Positions 12,320 through 24,340 of a stretch of DNA of 64,000 nucleotides are shown in pieces (the first letter of the stretch is position 1; each line of letters starts with the position of its first letter). The notes under the pieces were generated by a model, which saw nothing but the letters and a program-made list of their open reading frames with translations, searched no databases and was not told the origin of the DNA. This DNA comes from Anthonomus grandis grandis (Eukaryota; Arthropoda; Insecta; Coleoptera; Curculionidae), in assembly GCF_022605725.1 (NCBI RefSeq), contig NC_065550.1, positions 26,478,262 through 26,542,261 of the forward strand. The letters are read 5' to 3'. The position numbers and the translations under genes were made by a program.

Positions 12320-14440
12320 AATTACTTTAAACGCCTGGAAGAAAATAAAATATTACTTAAAAAGTATTGACACTTTGTAACACATTAATATGATATATTA
12401 GTTATTATTTATTGATTTTAGAAAGCTTATCATTATTCAAATAATTTAAATTTACTTTTTAAATAGTTTTAATCATAACAATAATTAGTAACCAGGGCCA
12501 TAATAATCTTATAATCAATAGAGCAACGTCTGATCAAAGAGCAGAATTACCAAAGTGATCATATTTCTTTATGAAAACGTGCTTAAATGACCTCTGGCAC
12601 AACTGTACTGATACTTCCAAGGGGTCACAGCATCTAAGGTCCTTTGAAAGATTTAATATATTCAACAGATTCCCTTGTTATTCCCTAAATAGGAAAACTA
12701 GTTTTTCGTTAGTCAGAAGATGCTAGTGTTACTAGTAGTGACTTAGTATTTAAGTTGTGAAGTGCATTTTATGTACAATTAATCATCGTAATATAAGAAA
12801 AAATAGGAAAATTTTGCATTGAGTTCTATTATCAAATTATTGAAAAAATCTTTAATTTTCGCAAAAATCTGAGTAAAAATATTGATATGCAAAGGTAAGA
12901 AATTGGTGTTTTATAAAATTATAAATTTCTACTTAATTACTGGAATTATTTCTGTCTTAAATTGCTTAAATATCATCTAAAATATTTTAAAATCTAAGTT
13001 AAAAAATGAAGGATTAATTCAAAAAATTCTAGCTTTTTGATCAAACACTTTTAAGGATTCAAAACACATCAACGAATCTAACATAAATAAGAGATTAATT
13101 GTATTAGGTGCAGACCTGGAATTACTTTTTATTTACGTAAGTGGTTTATTGAATATATGGCAATTGTAGAATAACTAAATTATGACCCAAAATTAAATTT
13201 TAAGAGCCAATAATAACAATGTAAGTACCATGTAAAAAATCAAAAAACTTAATTATTCTAACATTTGCTTATAAATACCATGTATATGTATGTCTGTGTT
13301 ATTTTACATAAAAAAAAACTTCATGCTTAAAAAAAATTTAAATAGATTTAATTGCTTAGAATAAAATGTATTATTATTTCAAATAACTGGGATACAAAAA
13401 TATTAATTTGAAATTATTTGAAATACCTCGAAAACAAAAAAGTCTGTTAAATTGCTTAAAATAAAAAGTCATTTTTTTTAAACGCCAGAAATACAAAAAA
13501 TTCCTTCAAATACCTGAAAGAATTTTAAAATGCTTTTAAATATCTAGAATAAAATGTTAAATATTTTTTAAATGTCTAGAATAACTCAAATATATAAAAA
13601 CTTAGTTTATAAAAAATAGTTTAGTAACCCAGGACAGGTAAAGAAATTAATAATATAAAGACAAAAAAATTAACCTAAAAATCTTAAAAACCTTTCCTTT
13701 TTCAATTTTTTAAATACTTTGAAATAATGCCTTCAAATAGTTAGATAATTAATTAGAAGAGCTATCAAACGCCTAGAGGATACTAAGGAAAATTATATGA
13801 AATTCCTGGTATAAATTTTAAAAAATTGCTGAATTATATAAAAAATTACTTTATATACATGGAAAAATAAAGGACTATTTCAACTGCCTTGAAGAGATAG
13901 CTTCCAGCACAAGAATGAATTAAAATATCTTTAAATAAAAAATATTCAAAAGTTTTTAAATTTATGGAAGTGATTGCAAAATAGCTTTAAAATTCAAGAA
14001 ATTATTTGAAAGATCTAGGAAATATAAGGTATCAAAATGACCGTTTTTAAGGAATGGCTTAAAATAGCAAGTAAATAATTAAAAATGGGTTTAAATTTTC
14101 GGACGATATGTAAGTTTTCATAAGAACTCAAGAAACGTTTATTAACAGAAATAAACTAAAAAATATAAAATTGTGAACATAAAAGTACTTAGAATGTCTG
14201 GAAAAAGAATCTGCTATGATTTCCACTACTTTAAAATAATGACTAAAAGTTTAGAATTAGAAAATTGCTTTAAGCCTGATACATATAAAAAAATATCAAA
14301 AATTGGCTTTAATAAGCAACAAATATATTGAAATACCTTCAAATACATTGAAACAACATACGGAACTCTCAAAAAACTTCAAATATCTAAAACTAAGTCT
14401 GGAATATAAATTAAAATTATTTAAAATACGTGGAAGAAAT
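12320..14440 (+). repeat. Degenerate ~30-bp tandem repeat (CCTGGAA type), unit 2
   Basis: Duplicate of the array in unit 1 of the 4.9-kb duplication. It keeps an extra run of about 80 bp (13946-14030, with ATTTATGGAAGTGATTGCAA and GAAAGATCTAGGAAATATAA) that shows two or three more units, lost from unit 1. Confidence 0.68.
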
Positions 14441-14639
14441 AAACTATGATTTTAATTACAACACATGAAAGAACATCCTTTATTATCTCACGGGTGTAAG
14501 AAATCATTTTAAAATGACCAGGTTTACTATATAATGAGTTTTCAACCAATATTAATTTCGTTAAAAAAATAAAAACTGAAATTGAATATGAAAATGAATA
14601 ATGAGCTAGAACTTCCTTAAAAAAAACTAATACACCAAA

Positions 14640-14910
14640 CTTTTGATAAATTGTATGTACCCTAATCTAAGATTAGAATTATCAAATATGAATTTTACTC
14701 TAAAAACTTGTTTAAGTAACTTCTAGCATCACTGTACTGATATTCCCAAGGGGTCACAGCATCTAAGGTCCTTTGAAGGATTTAATATATTCAACAGATT
14801 CCTTTGTTATTTCTTAAATAGAAAAACTAGTTTTTCCTTAGTGAGAGACGTTGTCTGTGTTAGTAGTAGTGGCATAGACTTAAAACTATTAAGTGAATTT
14901 TATGTTTAAG
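14640..14910 (+). repeat. Third, diverged copy of the 7.8-kb / 12.6-kb block
   Basis: CCCAAGGGGTCACAGCATCT and the following AAGGTCCTTTGAAGGATTTA line up with 7850-7960 and 12617-12720. The better conserved core runs from ACTGTACTGATA to AAACTAGTTTTTC. The flanks (14441-14640) do not match the end of the 4.9-kb unit, so this copy predates that duplication. It looks like an old third repeat of a short block whose core has stayed more similar than its surroundings. Confidence 0.8.
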
Positions 14911-14989
14911 GAGATTCTTTATAAAGCAACCAGAAAGTCAAAAGGCAATTTAAACTTAAACATTTTACCAAAATTAGCTTCCTTGCTAT

Positions 14990-15400
14990 TTCGTTATTAA
15001 ACTCGCCTAAACCTCAATCAATTTAGTAGTTGGACCTCCAGGGCCCCCGTCATTTTAATACTATAAACCCTATCGATCCAAATTACTTCGGGAACATAAA
15101 GCCCCGATATCAGAAAGGGGGGTGATCCTAGAAATTGCAAGAACGAACACGACTGAAAGCACCGTCTTTGTTTCGTGGATTCGCCATGTTTTAGCCGTGA
15201 GATAAGGGCATCGGAGCCCTACGGAGGAGGGTCGTCGGGGGGTTGAAAGGGGGTCTCGGTAATCTACGAAGCAGGGAAGCGGAATAATGGTCGGATGGGT
15301 TGACCGGGTGGATTAGTATTAGAGAAAATAGTTGGATTGGAGATTTTTGGTAAAATAGATGTACAAGAACTATAACCACTTTTTTATAAGATTATAAGAT
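14990..15400. other. Less AT-rich island, possible conserved non-coding element
   Basis: Unlike its surroundings this stretch is rich in G and C (runs such as GGAGGAGGGTCGTCGGGGGG near 15220). It contains a GCCAT core (about 15184) and has no convincing coding frame: the 62-codon minus-strand frame resembles nothing I know. I infer a regulatory island or untranslated exon; no sequence feature decides between them. Confidence 0.35.
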
Positions 15401-15546
15401 CTTGTAGATTCGATAGCGACAACATTACCTTAATCGTCTTATAACAATGTTAAAAATTTCTTAGTATTTTGAAGAATAAAGAAACTTTCCTAGCCATGGC
15501 CTTTAGTTTCAAATGAAGGAAAGAGAGAAGAGAAAGAAGAAGTAAA

Positions 15547-17950
15547 AATAGTACATTATTTTTATTATTATTATTTGTTTTTGTGTCTTCTCAGCTTCCG
15601 CCAATGATTTCTTGTTATCCTAGTAAAACAATACTTCAGTTCCTCCTACTTAGGTACCATTCAGGAATTTTTGGACTCTATGACAGGTTTGGAGTATTGC
15701 TGCCTTCTGCATATGTATAATGGTCAGTAATAATCCGATATCCTGAATGTTTTTAAAGAACTTTGTCGATATTATCTCCTCTGCCGAAATTACCTGTGAA
15801 ATTGTAGACCCTTTGTTCAACTGCCCGATTTGTTTCAGCTCTATACCTAGGTTCTTAATATTTTGTATTTTTTTCCGTGTTCCTTTTTCTGAGGCTGTGA
15901 GTCAATAAAACTTCTACATCGATTTTAAGACCAGTTTTTTTGTTTTAATTGATAATGACGATGTTATAGTCAACTATCTTGTCCATTGTTATGTTCGATC
16001 CCAGTGTGTTTTTGAAACCGATTGCGATTCGCATTTATAATATGGTAGACAAGTTTCAAGAAAACCATTTTTGAGAGCCAGTTGTCTGTGAATAGTTTTA
16101 GCAGCTTAGTTGTGGCGTCCTAGATAGATCTTTTCTGCAAGTTGTCGGCAACCTGCAATGGTCTCAACACTCTATCACGTCATATTCTGCATCTATCTTT
16201 TACTTCAAGGTAAAAACAGTGTTTCTTTTAATTTCGTGTTGTTAATAATACATCTTGGATGGCCTTAAAAAATGCCTCGTTCACTGGATAGAGGTAAACA
16301 GCTGTAAGCCATGCTAACGAAGACGGTTTGTCACATTATCCGGCTGTAAACCCTTTGGAATATAGAGCATGCTCGATCCATGCAACTCGTTCTTGTTGTG
16401 CTGAATTTTTGTTAAATTCGAGACATCTGATGTATTGCGGTCTTCCTGGGCTGCCAATCTCAATATATCGTTGGATTCGAGGAGTCGTTGTTTCAGAGTT
16501 TTGGATTCTGCATAATATGTAGATGTTCATCAATATTTGACCACCTTTTGCGAGATATATAAGGTCTTTTTGTTGATGCATTCATATGTAGATATCGAAA
16601 CATAGAATTCGGCATATCGTTATGTCCAGCTCATGGATAACCAGCTGTAAGTGTTCAGGGCAGCAATTTGATTTTTGGCGCAGATTTTGGTATTTAAACT
16701 CTTGACTTCTTAAACTTTTCAGAAAATTTTTATTAGGTTTTCCACTACGCTTCTCTTGATGTTTACATATATTTATTATCAAGTCTCCAAGACATGCAAA
16801 TAATACTGCTGAATATTTTAACAGTAATAATTAAAGAGTATAGTCCGCTCTGATTTTCTTCAAAAACTTTCAAACGATCAATGCACAACAAACGGGATAA
16901 CTTGTAATTGTTTCTTATACTAAGCGTGTATCCAATATTTGTATTATTAAGGAATATAGATATAGGGTCTAATGTTAGGCACATGTCAGTAACGATGAAT
17001 CTCCTTAAAAATGTCTACTTTGCCTACGTTATTGTTATTAAGAAGAGTATTGATTCTCCAAGTATCCGTAAGGTAATATAGCAGCTCTTTTACTTTGGGA
17101 TATACCTTGTATATTTCCAGTAATTTCATTAGCCAACTATAAGAGACAAAATGAAAGGCCTTGCGAGAATCAATGTAGCATATATTGAATTTTCTTTTTG
17201 GCCTAGAATTGTTTTATAATTACTACATAATTACCCAGCTGACCCTCGTATACAACCTTTTTGTTCCTCTAGAATATTGTTGGTAGTACAGTGCTTATAT
17301 ATTCGGTTGACAGGCATGTTCTTGGTCCGTAATTGCTTGGTATATTAGAATCACTATTTTTGAATAGCATATAGGTGTTCCCCTTAGAAAAAAATCAGGA
17401 ACCCTTGAAGAATCATCTAGCACTTCTGTAAAACAATTAACCAAACTTGGAAAGCATGCTGAAAAATTATGTAGTCGATCTTGACCTGGCCATTTTCAAT
17501 TGCAAGCATTTCTGATGCTCTAAAAAACTTTCTCAGCAAGAGTTACTAATTCTCATTCTCCAATTTGTAACACTCTTTGTTGGACATTTACTTCAGACTC
17601 GATCTTATAGTAAGCTTCATTTGATCATATAGAGTTTCAGTAGTCATAGAAGTCATTAAGATTGGGGACGCGTGCAAAGTTGTTTGATTTAAATATTGTT
17701 TTTTGAGGTTTCTAAACAACTGCCTTCTTTCCTGTGTGAAATTTCTGTTCTGTAGTTTCCTCTTAGAGAGTTCATTATACCTTTGCAGTCGAGATCCTTT
17801 AGCCTTGGCTTATTGCCTAAATTGATCTTGTAGTTCTTGGAGCTTGAGGTGGTATAATGATTCATTCAGGTTTATGCTGATTGGGCTATAGCTCTTGGTT
17901 TTCTAAGTATATTTTTTGACCAGAAATATTCTTCAGATTTTTTCAGAATT
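15547..17950 (-). pseudogene. Decayed LINE with RT, zinc-knuckle and restriction-like endonuclease
   Basis: On the minus strand the pieces come in the expected order for this retrotransposon type. First comes an N-terminal basic segment (SRLQRYNELSKRKLQNRNF, near 17700-17820). RT fingers follow (NYGPRTCLSTEY near 17300, then EEQKGCIRGSAG near 17250). RT palm follows (CYIDSRKAFHFVSYSWL near 17150-17200, where FHFV stands for FDSV). Degraded thumb and Cys-rich region lie at 16100-16500. An endonuclease-like segment (ITMDKIVDYNIVIIN, then TGLKIDVEV, about 15905-15990) and the C-terminus (ISQVISAEEIISTKFF, then QKAAILQTCH, stop at 15650-15652) close the frame. An ATA-rich tail at 15547-15585 fits the 3' end. 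There are dozens of stops and shifts. Assignment to R2/R4-like (RLE) elements is inference from the PD..D-like arrangement. Confidence 0.75.
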
Positions 17951-19904
17951 TATCTGCCTTTGCACGGAGCTTATTTATATTTTTATTATTAATATTGATT
18001 TTTTTGTTCAACAATATTTTAGGGATATTTAATTTTTAAAATGCCTGGCATATTATACAAAAAAAATGCCTTAAAAGCATATGAAAAATATATATAAAAT
18101 CCAACATATAAATATAACAAAATAAAAATCCCATGATGCAAAATGTCATATAAGACTTTTCTTAGTTTTAACTTAACTGCATATGTTCATAAGGCAATTT
18201 TGTTTTTGTTCAATATGTTCATAAGTTTTATAAGGCATAACTTAAATGCATATGTTCCACCTTAAGTTAGTTTATTATACTTATGCATGAGTCAATAACC
18301 CGTTGTTAAACATTTTTACAAAATTAAATAATTGTGTTTTAAGAAATATATTTTATAATATTTGGTAAATTTTGAAGAAATCACTGTACACCCGTTAATA
18401 TAGGAATTCTAAATACGAGTATATCAAATTAAGAGATTATTAAAAACATTAGGCTTTTCGAAATACAAAATATACCAGCATTATATATTTTTTTAAATCC
18501 ATGCTGAATGTGATGGTGAAGTAATAAAAAATATCACTCGAATAAATACCAACAATTAATACGTTGCTAATCTGAAAAAGTTATTTCATTTATATAGACA
18601 TATAAATCAAGTTGGTGCCATAACTATTTTTAAAAAATGATTTTTATGGGACAATATACGGAAATTATAAGAATATTATAAAAGTCGTTTATTTTATGCA
18701 ATTAAGAACTATTAATTTGTGTACTTAAAATTGTTTTATTATACTTTCTTTATATTTATTTTTTAACTTGAATAAAGATGATTTAGTATAAGTCTAACAT
18801 ATAAATATAACATCATAACAACTGAAATGTCGTGCAAATGCATGATATAATTATTTAATGGACAACCGGTACTAATTAAATGAACAAAGATTCCGAAATA
18901 ATTATGATTATTTATTGATTATTTTATATAATTTTTTTTTCGTTTTGTAGTTTTTTAAATGATCTATAAATGTAACTTTAAAAATAATAGCTCTACTTAA
19001 GAATAGAATTTTACATGGAAAAAAATTTAATTTTTGAACAATTGACATTTTTATTATTTACCTTTTGTATTTTTGTTCAATTATTTGATCATGCTTAGAT
19101 TCATTGCTTTTTTGTTAGCAATAATAATAATGCATAACTTAAATGAATATGGTATATCTATCGTACTTTTTAAGCATTTTTTTAGTTTATTCTAACGTTT
19201 ATCATATAATTTATCTGTTATTTACTAATGCTCTGATCTTTTCTTATTCAAATTTATGTTATTTTTAAAAGTTAATATTATAAATTATTTCAGTTTTCTT
19301 CACAAATGATGAAAACTTCATATTTAGATGTTCAAGCTATTATTAATTAATTGTTATTATTTCGTTACTAATTAAATGAAAACATAGTAAAATCAGATTA
19401 ATAAAACTAGGAAAAATATATGTAAATTCAAATTAAGATTTTCAGTTTTTAATGTATTACGAAAACATAAAAAACCGCAACTCTGCTTATTATTTCAAGT
19501 TTGCAGATAAAACATACGAAAATATACAAATGTACGTATATTGTACCTTTAAAAGAGCATCAAATAATGTAATAAACTATAAAAAGTACCGGTCAAGGTT
19601 AAATTTTTCTTTTGATTCAAAATTACGGTTCTAAATTTAATGCTTCTGTATACAGTTCAACCCTTATGTATAACCTTAAGTTTAATAATTTTTTTACTAA
19701 ATTGTTTTCCTTTGTAAATTAAAATAACTATGAGGATTTAAAAAAAAATTAAATAACATCTAAAAAAAATACTTAATTCAAATTTTAATATTCTCCAATT
19801 TTCGAACTCTTTCGCCATTCATACCTTCACGCAATCTCATCAAATATTACCATAAATACTTCATAAAGTTTTACGTAATAAAATCTTAATAATGCAATAA
19901 AGTA
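17951..19904. other. AT-rich non-coding DNA with diverged repeats
   Basis: There is no gene. Segments near 18085-18150 and 18790-18850 share AACATATAAATATAACA and flanks, suggesting a diverged repeat of about 0.7 kb. The open frame at 19452-19634 is short, A/T-driven and unsupported. The motif copies of this region are listed separately. Confidence 0.5.
18168..19153 (+). repeat. Dispersed motif, plus-orientation cluster
   Basis: Clear copies are GGCATAACTTAAATGCATAT (from 18234) and ATGCATAACTTAAATGAATA (from 19130, followed by TGGTAT). Weaker ones are TAACTTAACTGCATATG near 18168 and ATAATTATTTAATGGAC near 18846. The clear copies lack the GGRCA tail but keep the ATG that follows it. Confidence 0.7.
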
Positions 19905-20110
19905 TTTTCCATCCCATTTCGTCTTATAGCGTTAGAAGGAGCAACGATACACCGAAAAGGGTGTGCAATTTTATTGTTTCGGACGCCATGGGATAACCTC
20001 GCATTAATTTGCATATATTTAATTACGATTGTTAGCGAGGGCTTCCCCCTTTGAAGTAAGATGTGTTTAGTGCTTTTTGGAGTTCGGTGAAGCCATCTTG
20101 AAGTTTTTTA
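19905..20110. other. Less AT-rich island with GCCAT sites
   Basis: The island stands out from its A/T-rich surroundings and holds two PHO/YY1-like cores: GACGCCATGG near 19984 and AAGCCATCTTG at 20090-20100. Also present is CATTAATTTGCATAT, a homeodomain/POU-like word. There is no reading frame. Candidate cis-regulatory element, by inference only. Confidence 0.35.
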
Positions 20111-20639
20111 AAGAATAGAAAGTTGTTAAAATGATAATAATTATATAATTGATAATTTTTAATACTGTCTTTTTATTGCTTAAATAATAAATAGGAGGCT
20201 CCGTAACCATTTAAGTTATGCATTAATGAACATTTTTTTCTTATAATTATTATAGGCAAAGTAAGTATACTAGGAAAAAAATATTTTTTGTAGCTGAGAT
20301 ATCTTCTAATAACTAAAAGATAAAAATAAAATAATATTTTTTTCTATGTATATGAGTAAACTAAGTAAGAAAAAAATAATTTATAAAATATCGAGACAGT
20401 GGCCTAGAAATAATAACGTTCGTATTGAAAAATATAAAAAGGTTAAATCCTTCTTAATAAAAATATAAAAAATTATATTAACAACAAAATCATCTATTTC
20501 CTTAAATATTACATAAATTTTAAACAAATTTAATATAATATTCTATTAACACTCTATATAAGACCCAAAGGACTTAAACTGCATATTTTTTAAATTGAAA
20601 AGATCATATTTCTTAAATTAATGAAAATCCAAAAGCAAT

Positions 20640-21060
20640 CAATTAACTCAACTTGAAAACTCTTAGGAAATCCAATTCCGGTTAAAACGTGGTTGCTCGG
20701 ACCAACGTATTGATTAATATGCCGGGAATAACGGTGCGAAATTAATTAAAGGAGTTTGCAACCTTCATTAATAACCAGAAAGGAACAACTCTTGCCCGAC
20801 GCCCGACAGTTGCCACAATCGGCTAACATGCGTCGTATGTATCAATCCAGAGACCACGTTCCGGTGTCCAGAAACTTTCGTGCTGACTGTAGTGGTCTAA
20901 CTCCAGCTAAAATGTTGCAAACTACATCAAAATTTGAATTTTGGATTGATTATGGGGGTCACTCATTTATTAGTACAGGTTTTGGGTGGTAGTTGAAAAT
21001 TTCCACGATGTTTCATGAGGGTTATATTCGGTATATTGCTGAATGCCTGTTCTGAAAATA
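20640..21060. other. Less AT-rich island, possible regulatory element
   Basis: It contains homeodomain-type words (ATTAATTAAAGG near 20740) next to GC-containing stretches. A 78-codon frame (20756-20992) opens only with TTG and matches no family I know. I favour a conserved non-coding element over a gene. Confidence 0.35.
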
Positions 21061-22400
21061 TTTCAGCTCAAAGTTTTTAAGATCTTTTAATGAAGTCCTG
21101 ACCGATTTAATATTTATTTTCTGCTAGTTTGTGAATAAATTAAATTTTTGAATTTCTTAGAGATATTGACAATAATTTTATAATTTATTTTAACTAGAAA
21201 ATTCAATACTAATTCACACTTAATTTAATTTTAAGTAGGTAAACATTTATGTAATAAGCAAAAAATTATTTAAAAAGTTTCCTAATTTTTATATAATTTG
21301 GATGTGTTTCTTTCGTAAACTTCTTAGAGATTTTAATAGCCATTTAAAAAGAAAAACGTTTAAGCTGAATAATTTAAATTTAAATTTCAAACTAAACAAG
21401 TTTTATTTAGGTAAGCATTTATATAATAAAGAAAAAAATTAATTAAAAAAAAAGATACACTTATAAATAAGTGCATATATTTATGTTGTTCTATAATTAT
21501 TATTTATAGTTTTTTTTATTTGTTTAGTCAATTTTGTTTTTATTTTATAATAATTTATTTTAATCAAATTTTTAATTACCCTACCTTGTAAAAAATAATC
21601 ACAATTATTATTAAAATATTTCAATTAAAAAAAACTTTATAAAAATATTAATTATGAAATTAAAGGCATATTTTGAAAAACAAAAATTTAAATGTTTATT
21701 AAGATTTTAAATTGAGAAAAAATAAATCAAATTAAAAAATCTAATAACATAAAATTTAAAGTAATTAATGGTTAAAGCTAGTATATCTAGATAAATGAAG
21801 ATAGTTTAGAAAAATAAATTAATTTTAATTTGCACCAAAAATTACGACAAAAATTTGAAGGAAAGAAAAATAAATACAATTCAAGTTTATTATGAATGGA
21901 AGATATGAGAAGTTTTATCCAATGCGCGGAAAATTAAAAAAAAATAGAATTCTTTGGAAATAGAAAATACCTGCAAGAAACTAGAAAAAGTAGAAAATTT
22001 CTGAAATTATTAGTCATGAAAAAATATTTTTTATACTGTTACTCCAAAAGTCTGATATGAAATGATTTCTTTTATAACTATATATCTAGAAGTCATAAAA
22101 ATTATCCTAAAGGTCTAGAACAAAATGAAATATATATTAATTTTCCTGATAAGGAAATTATACACATAAAAAATTAATTTCAATTACAAGCAATACATAT
22201 ATAATTGTGTCAACTGTCTACAAAATTACTCAAAGAGCCTGGTATAAAATAAAAATGTTCTTAAGTTTTTTTTAATTTATTAAAAAATGACTAATTCTAT
22301 GGTATTATCAGCAATTTCTACCAAAAGCTTAATACTCACAAAAGCAATAATACCAAAATAAATGGAAGGAAATAAATCATTAAACGCGCATTTTGAATTA
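21061..22400. other. AT-rich DNA with weak CCTGGAA-type units
   Basis: No gene. From about 21890 to 22260 there are loose copies of the ~30-bp unit, such as AATACCTGCAAGAAACTAG, ATATATCTAGAAGTCATAAA and AGAGCCTGGTATAAAATAAA. The remainder is A/T-rich with no structure I can name. Confidence 0.45.
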
Positions 22401-22960
22401 CAATATCAAAGGCCCTGTGTATCTAGGAATCCTCTTTATCTAAAAGCCCAAAGCAAATGTATTCAGACAGCGCCTCAGTCTCCTCATTTGGAAATTTGAA
22501 TATATATTCGAAATACAGTTTTCGTCCAACTATCCGGATCCTCGTTCCCTTAAATTCGATAATAAAGGTGTTTAGATGAAAAGATCAGTCTAAAATTAGA
22601 ATTTGCCAATATCCAACTCAAAATAAATTATTTCGTAATACACGATACAATGGCAACGTTTCAATACGCGAAAAGGCCAAAGGCACTTTTTGATCCCGGC
22701 AATAGTTATACATTTATTTAATGTCGGTCAGAGAGAGTCTAGCTACCTGAAACTAGTTTGTAAATTAAATTAGTTAATAAATAAACCCTTCATAGATTAC
22801 TTCGACCGATTTAATGAATAACTCAAACTAACTTGCAAGTATTAGCAAAACCGAGCTAAATTACAAGGCGTAAACCCCGAGGGTATTCCTTTAGAGCAGG
22901 ACGCAGTGGAGCAACACAGTGTTCAGAGGACAAATATACAGAAGAAAAAAGAGGAACTTA
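22400..22960. other. Less AT-rich island
   Basis: The composition changes clearly from its neighbours (for example GCGAAAAGGCCAAAGGCAC near 22670). No coding frame, RNA gene or transposon hallmark is visible. Possible conserved non-coding element. Confidence 0.3.
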
Positions 22961-24049
22961 ATCTTCTATAATCTTTAAATTAGGAGTAAAAGCAACTTCG
23001 TTGAAACATATCAATTTAGTTGAAATATTTAAGCTTCGCTAGTAGGAAATATCACTTTCTCATATGTCGTCTTTTCTTTTTATCATGAATGATCGATTAA
23101 ATCGAAAACCTTAAGAGAAACGCAAATTATAAATAACTTTTTAGCTATAACTGCATCAGATCTTTTGTTATTAGTTTTGGATTATAAAGAAACATGTTTT
23201 TGTTATTATTTCGGGCAAATAATGAGATATTTAAATTACGTTCCAGAAACTGAAGAAGAATTTTTGGCTAAACCCTGTTAAAAAATATAGTCTTTGCTGA
23301 CTTTCTCAGGAGCTCTAAAGACTTAGGGAATATCTTGAAATATTCCCTCAGGAGATATTTTTCTTTCTGACAAATGTTATTAATTAAATCGAATGCATGG
23401 GTACAAAATAACTTCTCAATTATAACTGCGTCAGATTTCTATAATTAGCTGTTGATTTGCAAGACTGGAACCACTGTAAAAAAAGGGAATCCTTGGAGGA
23501 AGCTTTTGTGTTATGTCATAAGAATTTTTCTTTTTTTTTAACTTAAGCAATAATTCTATTTAAATTTCCAGTTAAAGAAAAATTTAATTACCAGCATTAT
23601 CTAAAAAAAATTATTAGAATTAAAATTTTTATATTAACTTTAAATGCCTGGAAGATACTGGAGATTTCCATAAAATAAAAGCTTCTGAAGTTAAATTTTG
23701 CAAAATACAACCATAACTATTTATTTATACTTTGACTTAGTAATTATTGTAATTAATCTGGGTGAATAAATTTAGAAAAATACTCTCTTTTTTTTTTAAT
23801 TATATTTTACAGATACTAAGAAAGAACTAATTTATTTTTGTACGACTTCTGGGACCTCTTTTATTCCTTTTTTGGGTTACTGACATTTTCAAACTATACA
23901 TATAATCAGCAAATAAGTTTCACATATTTGGTGATGATTTTTCAATTATGTAGAGTGGTACTGATAAGCTAGGCCAAAATAATAACAAAGACATAGCTTT
24001 AACTAAAAAATGGTGTGATTTAAATAAATTGTGGTCTATGAAGGACTTT
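22961..24049. other. AT-rich non-coding DNA
   Basis: A short diverged repeat is visible. ATCGATTAAATCGAAAACC followed by ATAACTGCATCAGATC (about 23092-23162) parallels ATTAAATCGAATGC followed by ATAACTGCGTCAGAT (about 23381-23434), a spacing near 290 bp. A CCTGGAAG unit lies at about 23647. There is no gene. Confidence 0.45.
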
Positions 24050-24340
24050 TGGTCTATAAAACTCTACTTTAGATCCACTGCACAGCGGTCAAGAGGGTCC
24101 AACTCTACAACGAACTTTTCGGCAGCGGCACCGGTGAGGGCGAGGGGGGAGGATCCGACGTCCGGCCACCACCGGGCCAAGGGACCGATGTAAGGGTTGC
24201 TTCTTAAATCCTGGAGCTCAGATCAATACAGATCAGGAGCCGCCCTTACCCATGTCAGCGGCCATCGCAAGCAACTCAACCACCCACCCACCCTCTCTCC
24301 CTCCTTATGTTGTGCATCGTGGTATATAGGAAGTAAGCTA
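24050..24340. other. GC-rich island
   Basis: This is among the most GC-rich stretches of the window (GGCACCGGTGAGGGCGAGG near 24130). It has a CT-rich run (ACCCACCCTCTCTCCCTCC, about 24285) and a GCCAT core near 24260. It has no open frame of note. It could be a promoter or a regulatory island, but no TATA, initiator or transcript evidence can be shown from sequence alone. Confidence 0.4.

Larger units (their letters stand above)
9631..14440 (+). repeat. 4.9-kb tandem duplication, unit 2
   Basis: Head-to-tail second copy of 4718-9630 with no spacer. It is slightly shorter (4810 against 4913 bp) because of a roughly 130-150 bp deletion near 10400 that joins GTCAAGAATTC to GTATAAAACAGTATCCC, and a 16-bp deletion near 10310 between short direct repeats. 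The high identity implies a fairly recent unequal exchange or replication-slippage event, unless it is an assembly artefact. Confidence 0.93.

Noticed and set aside
14990..15400. Possible ribosomal RNA fragment because of G-rich composition
   Set aside because: None of the universally conserved rRNA words that I know is present.
16328..16984. Several 64-81 codon frames on both strands
   Set aside because: They are pieces or shadows of the decayed minus-strand LINE at 15547-17950, not separate genes.
20756..20992. 78-codon frame in a less AT-rich island
   Set aside because: It starts with TTG and has no recognisable domain. Better explained as a non-coding conserved island.
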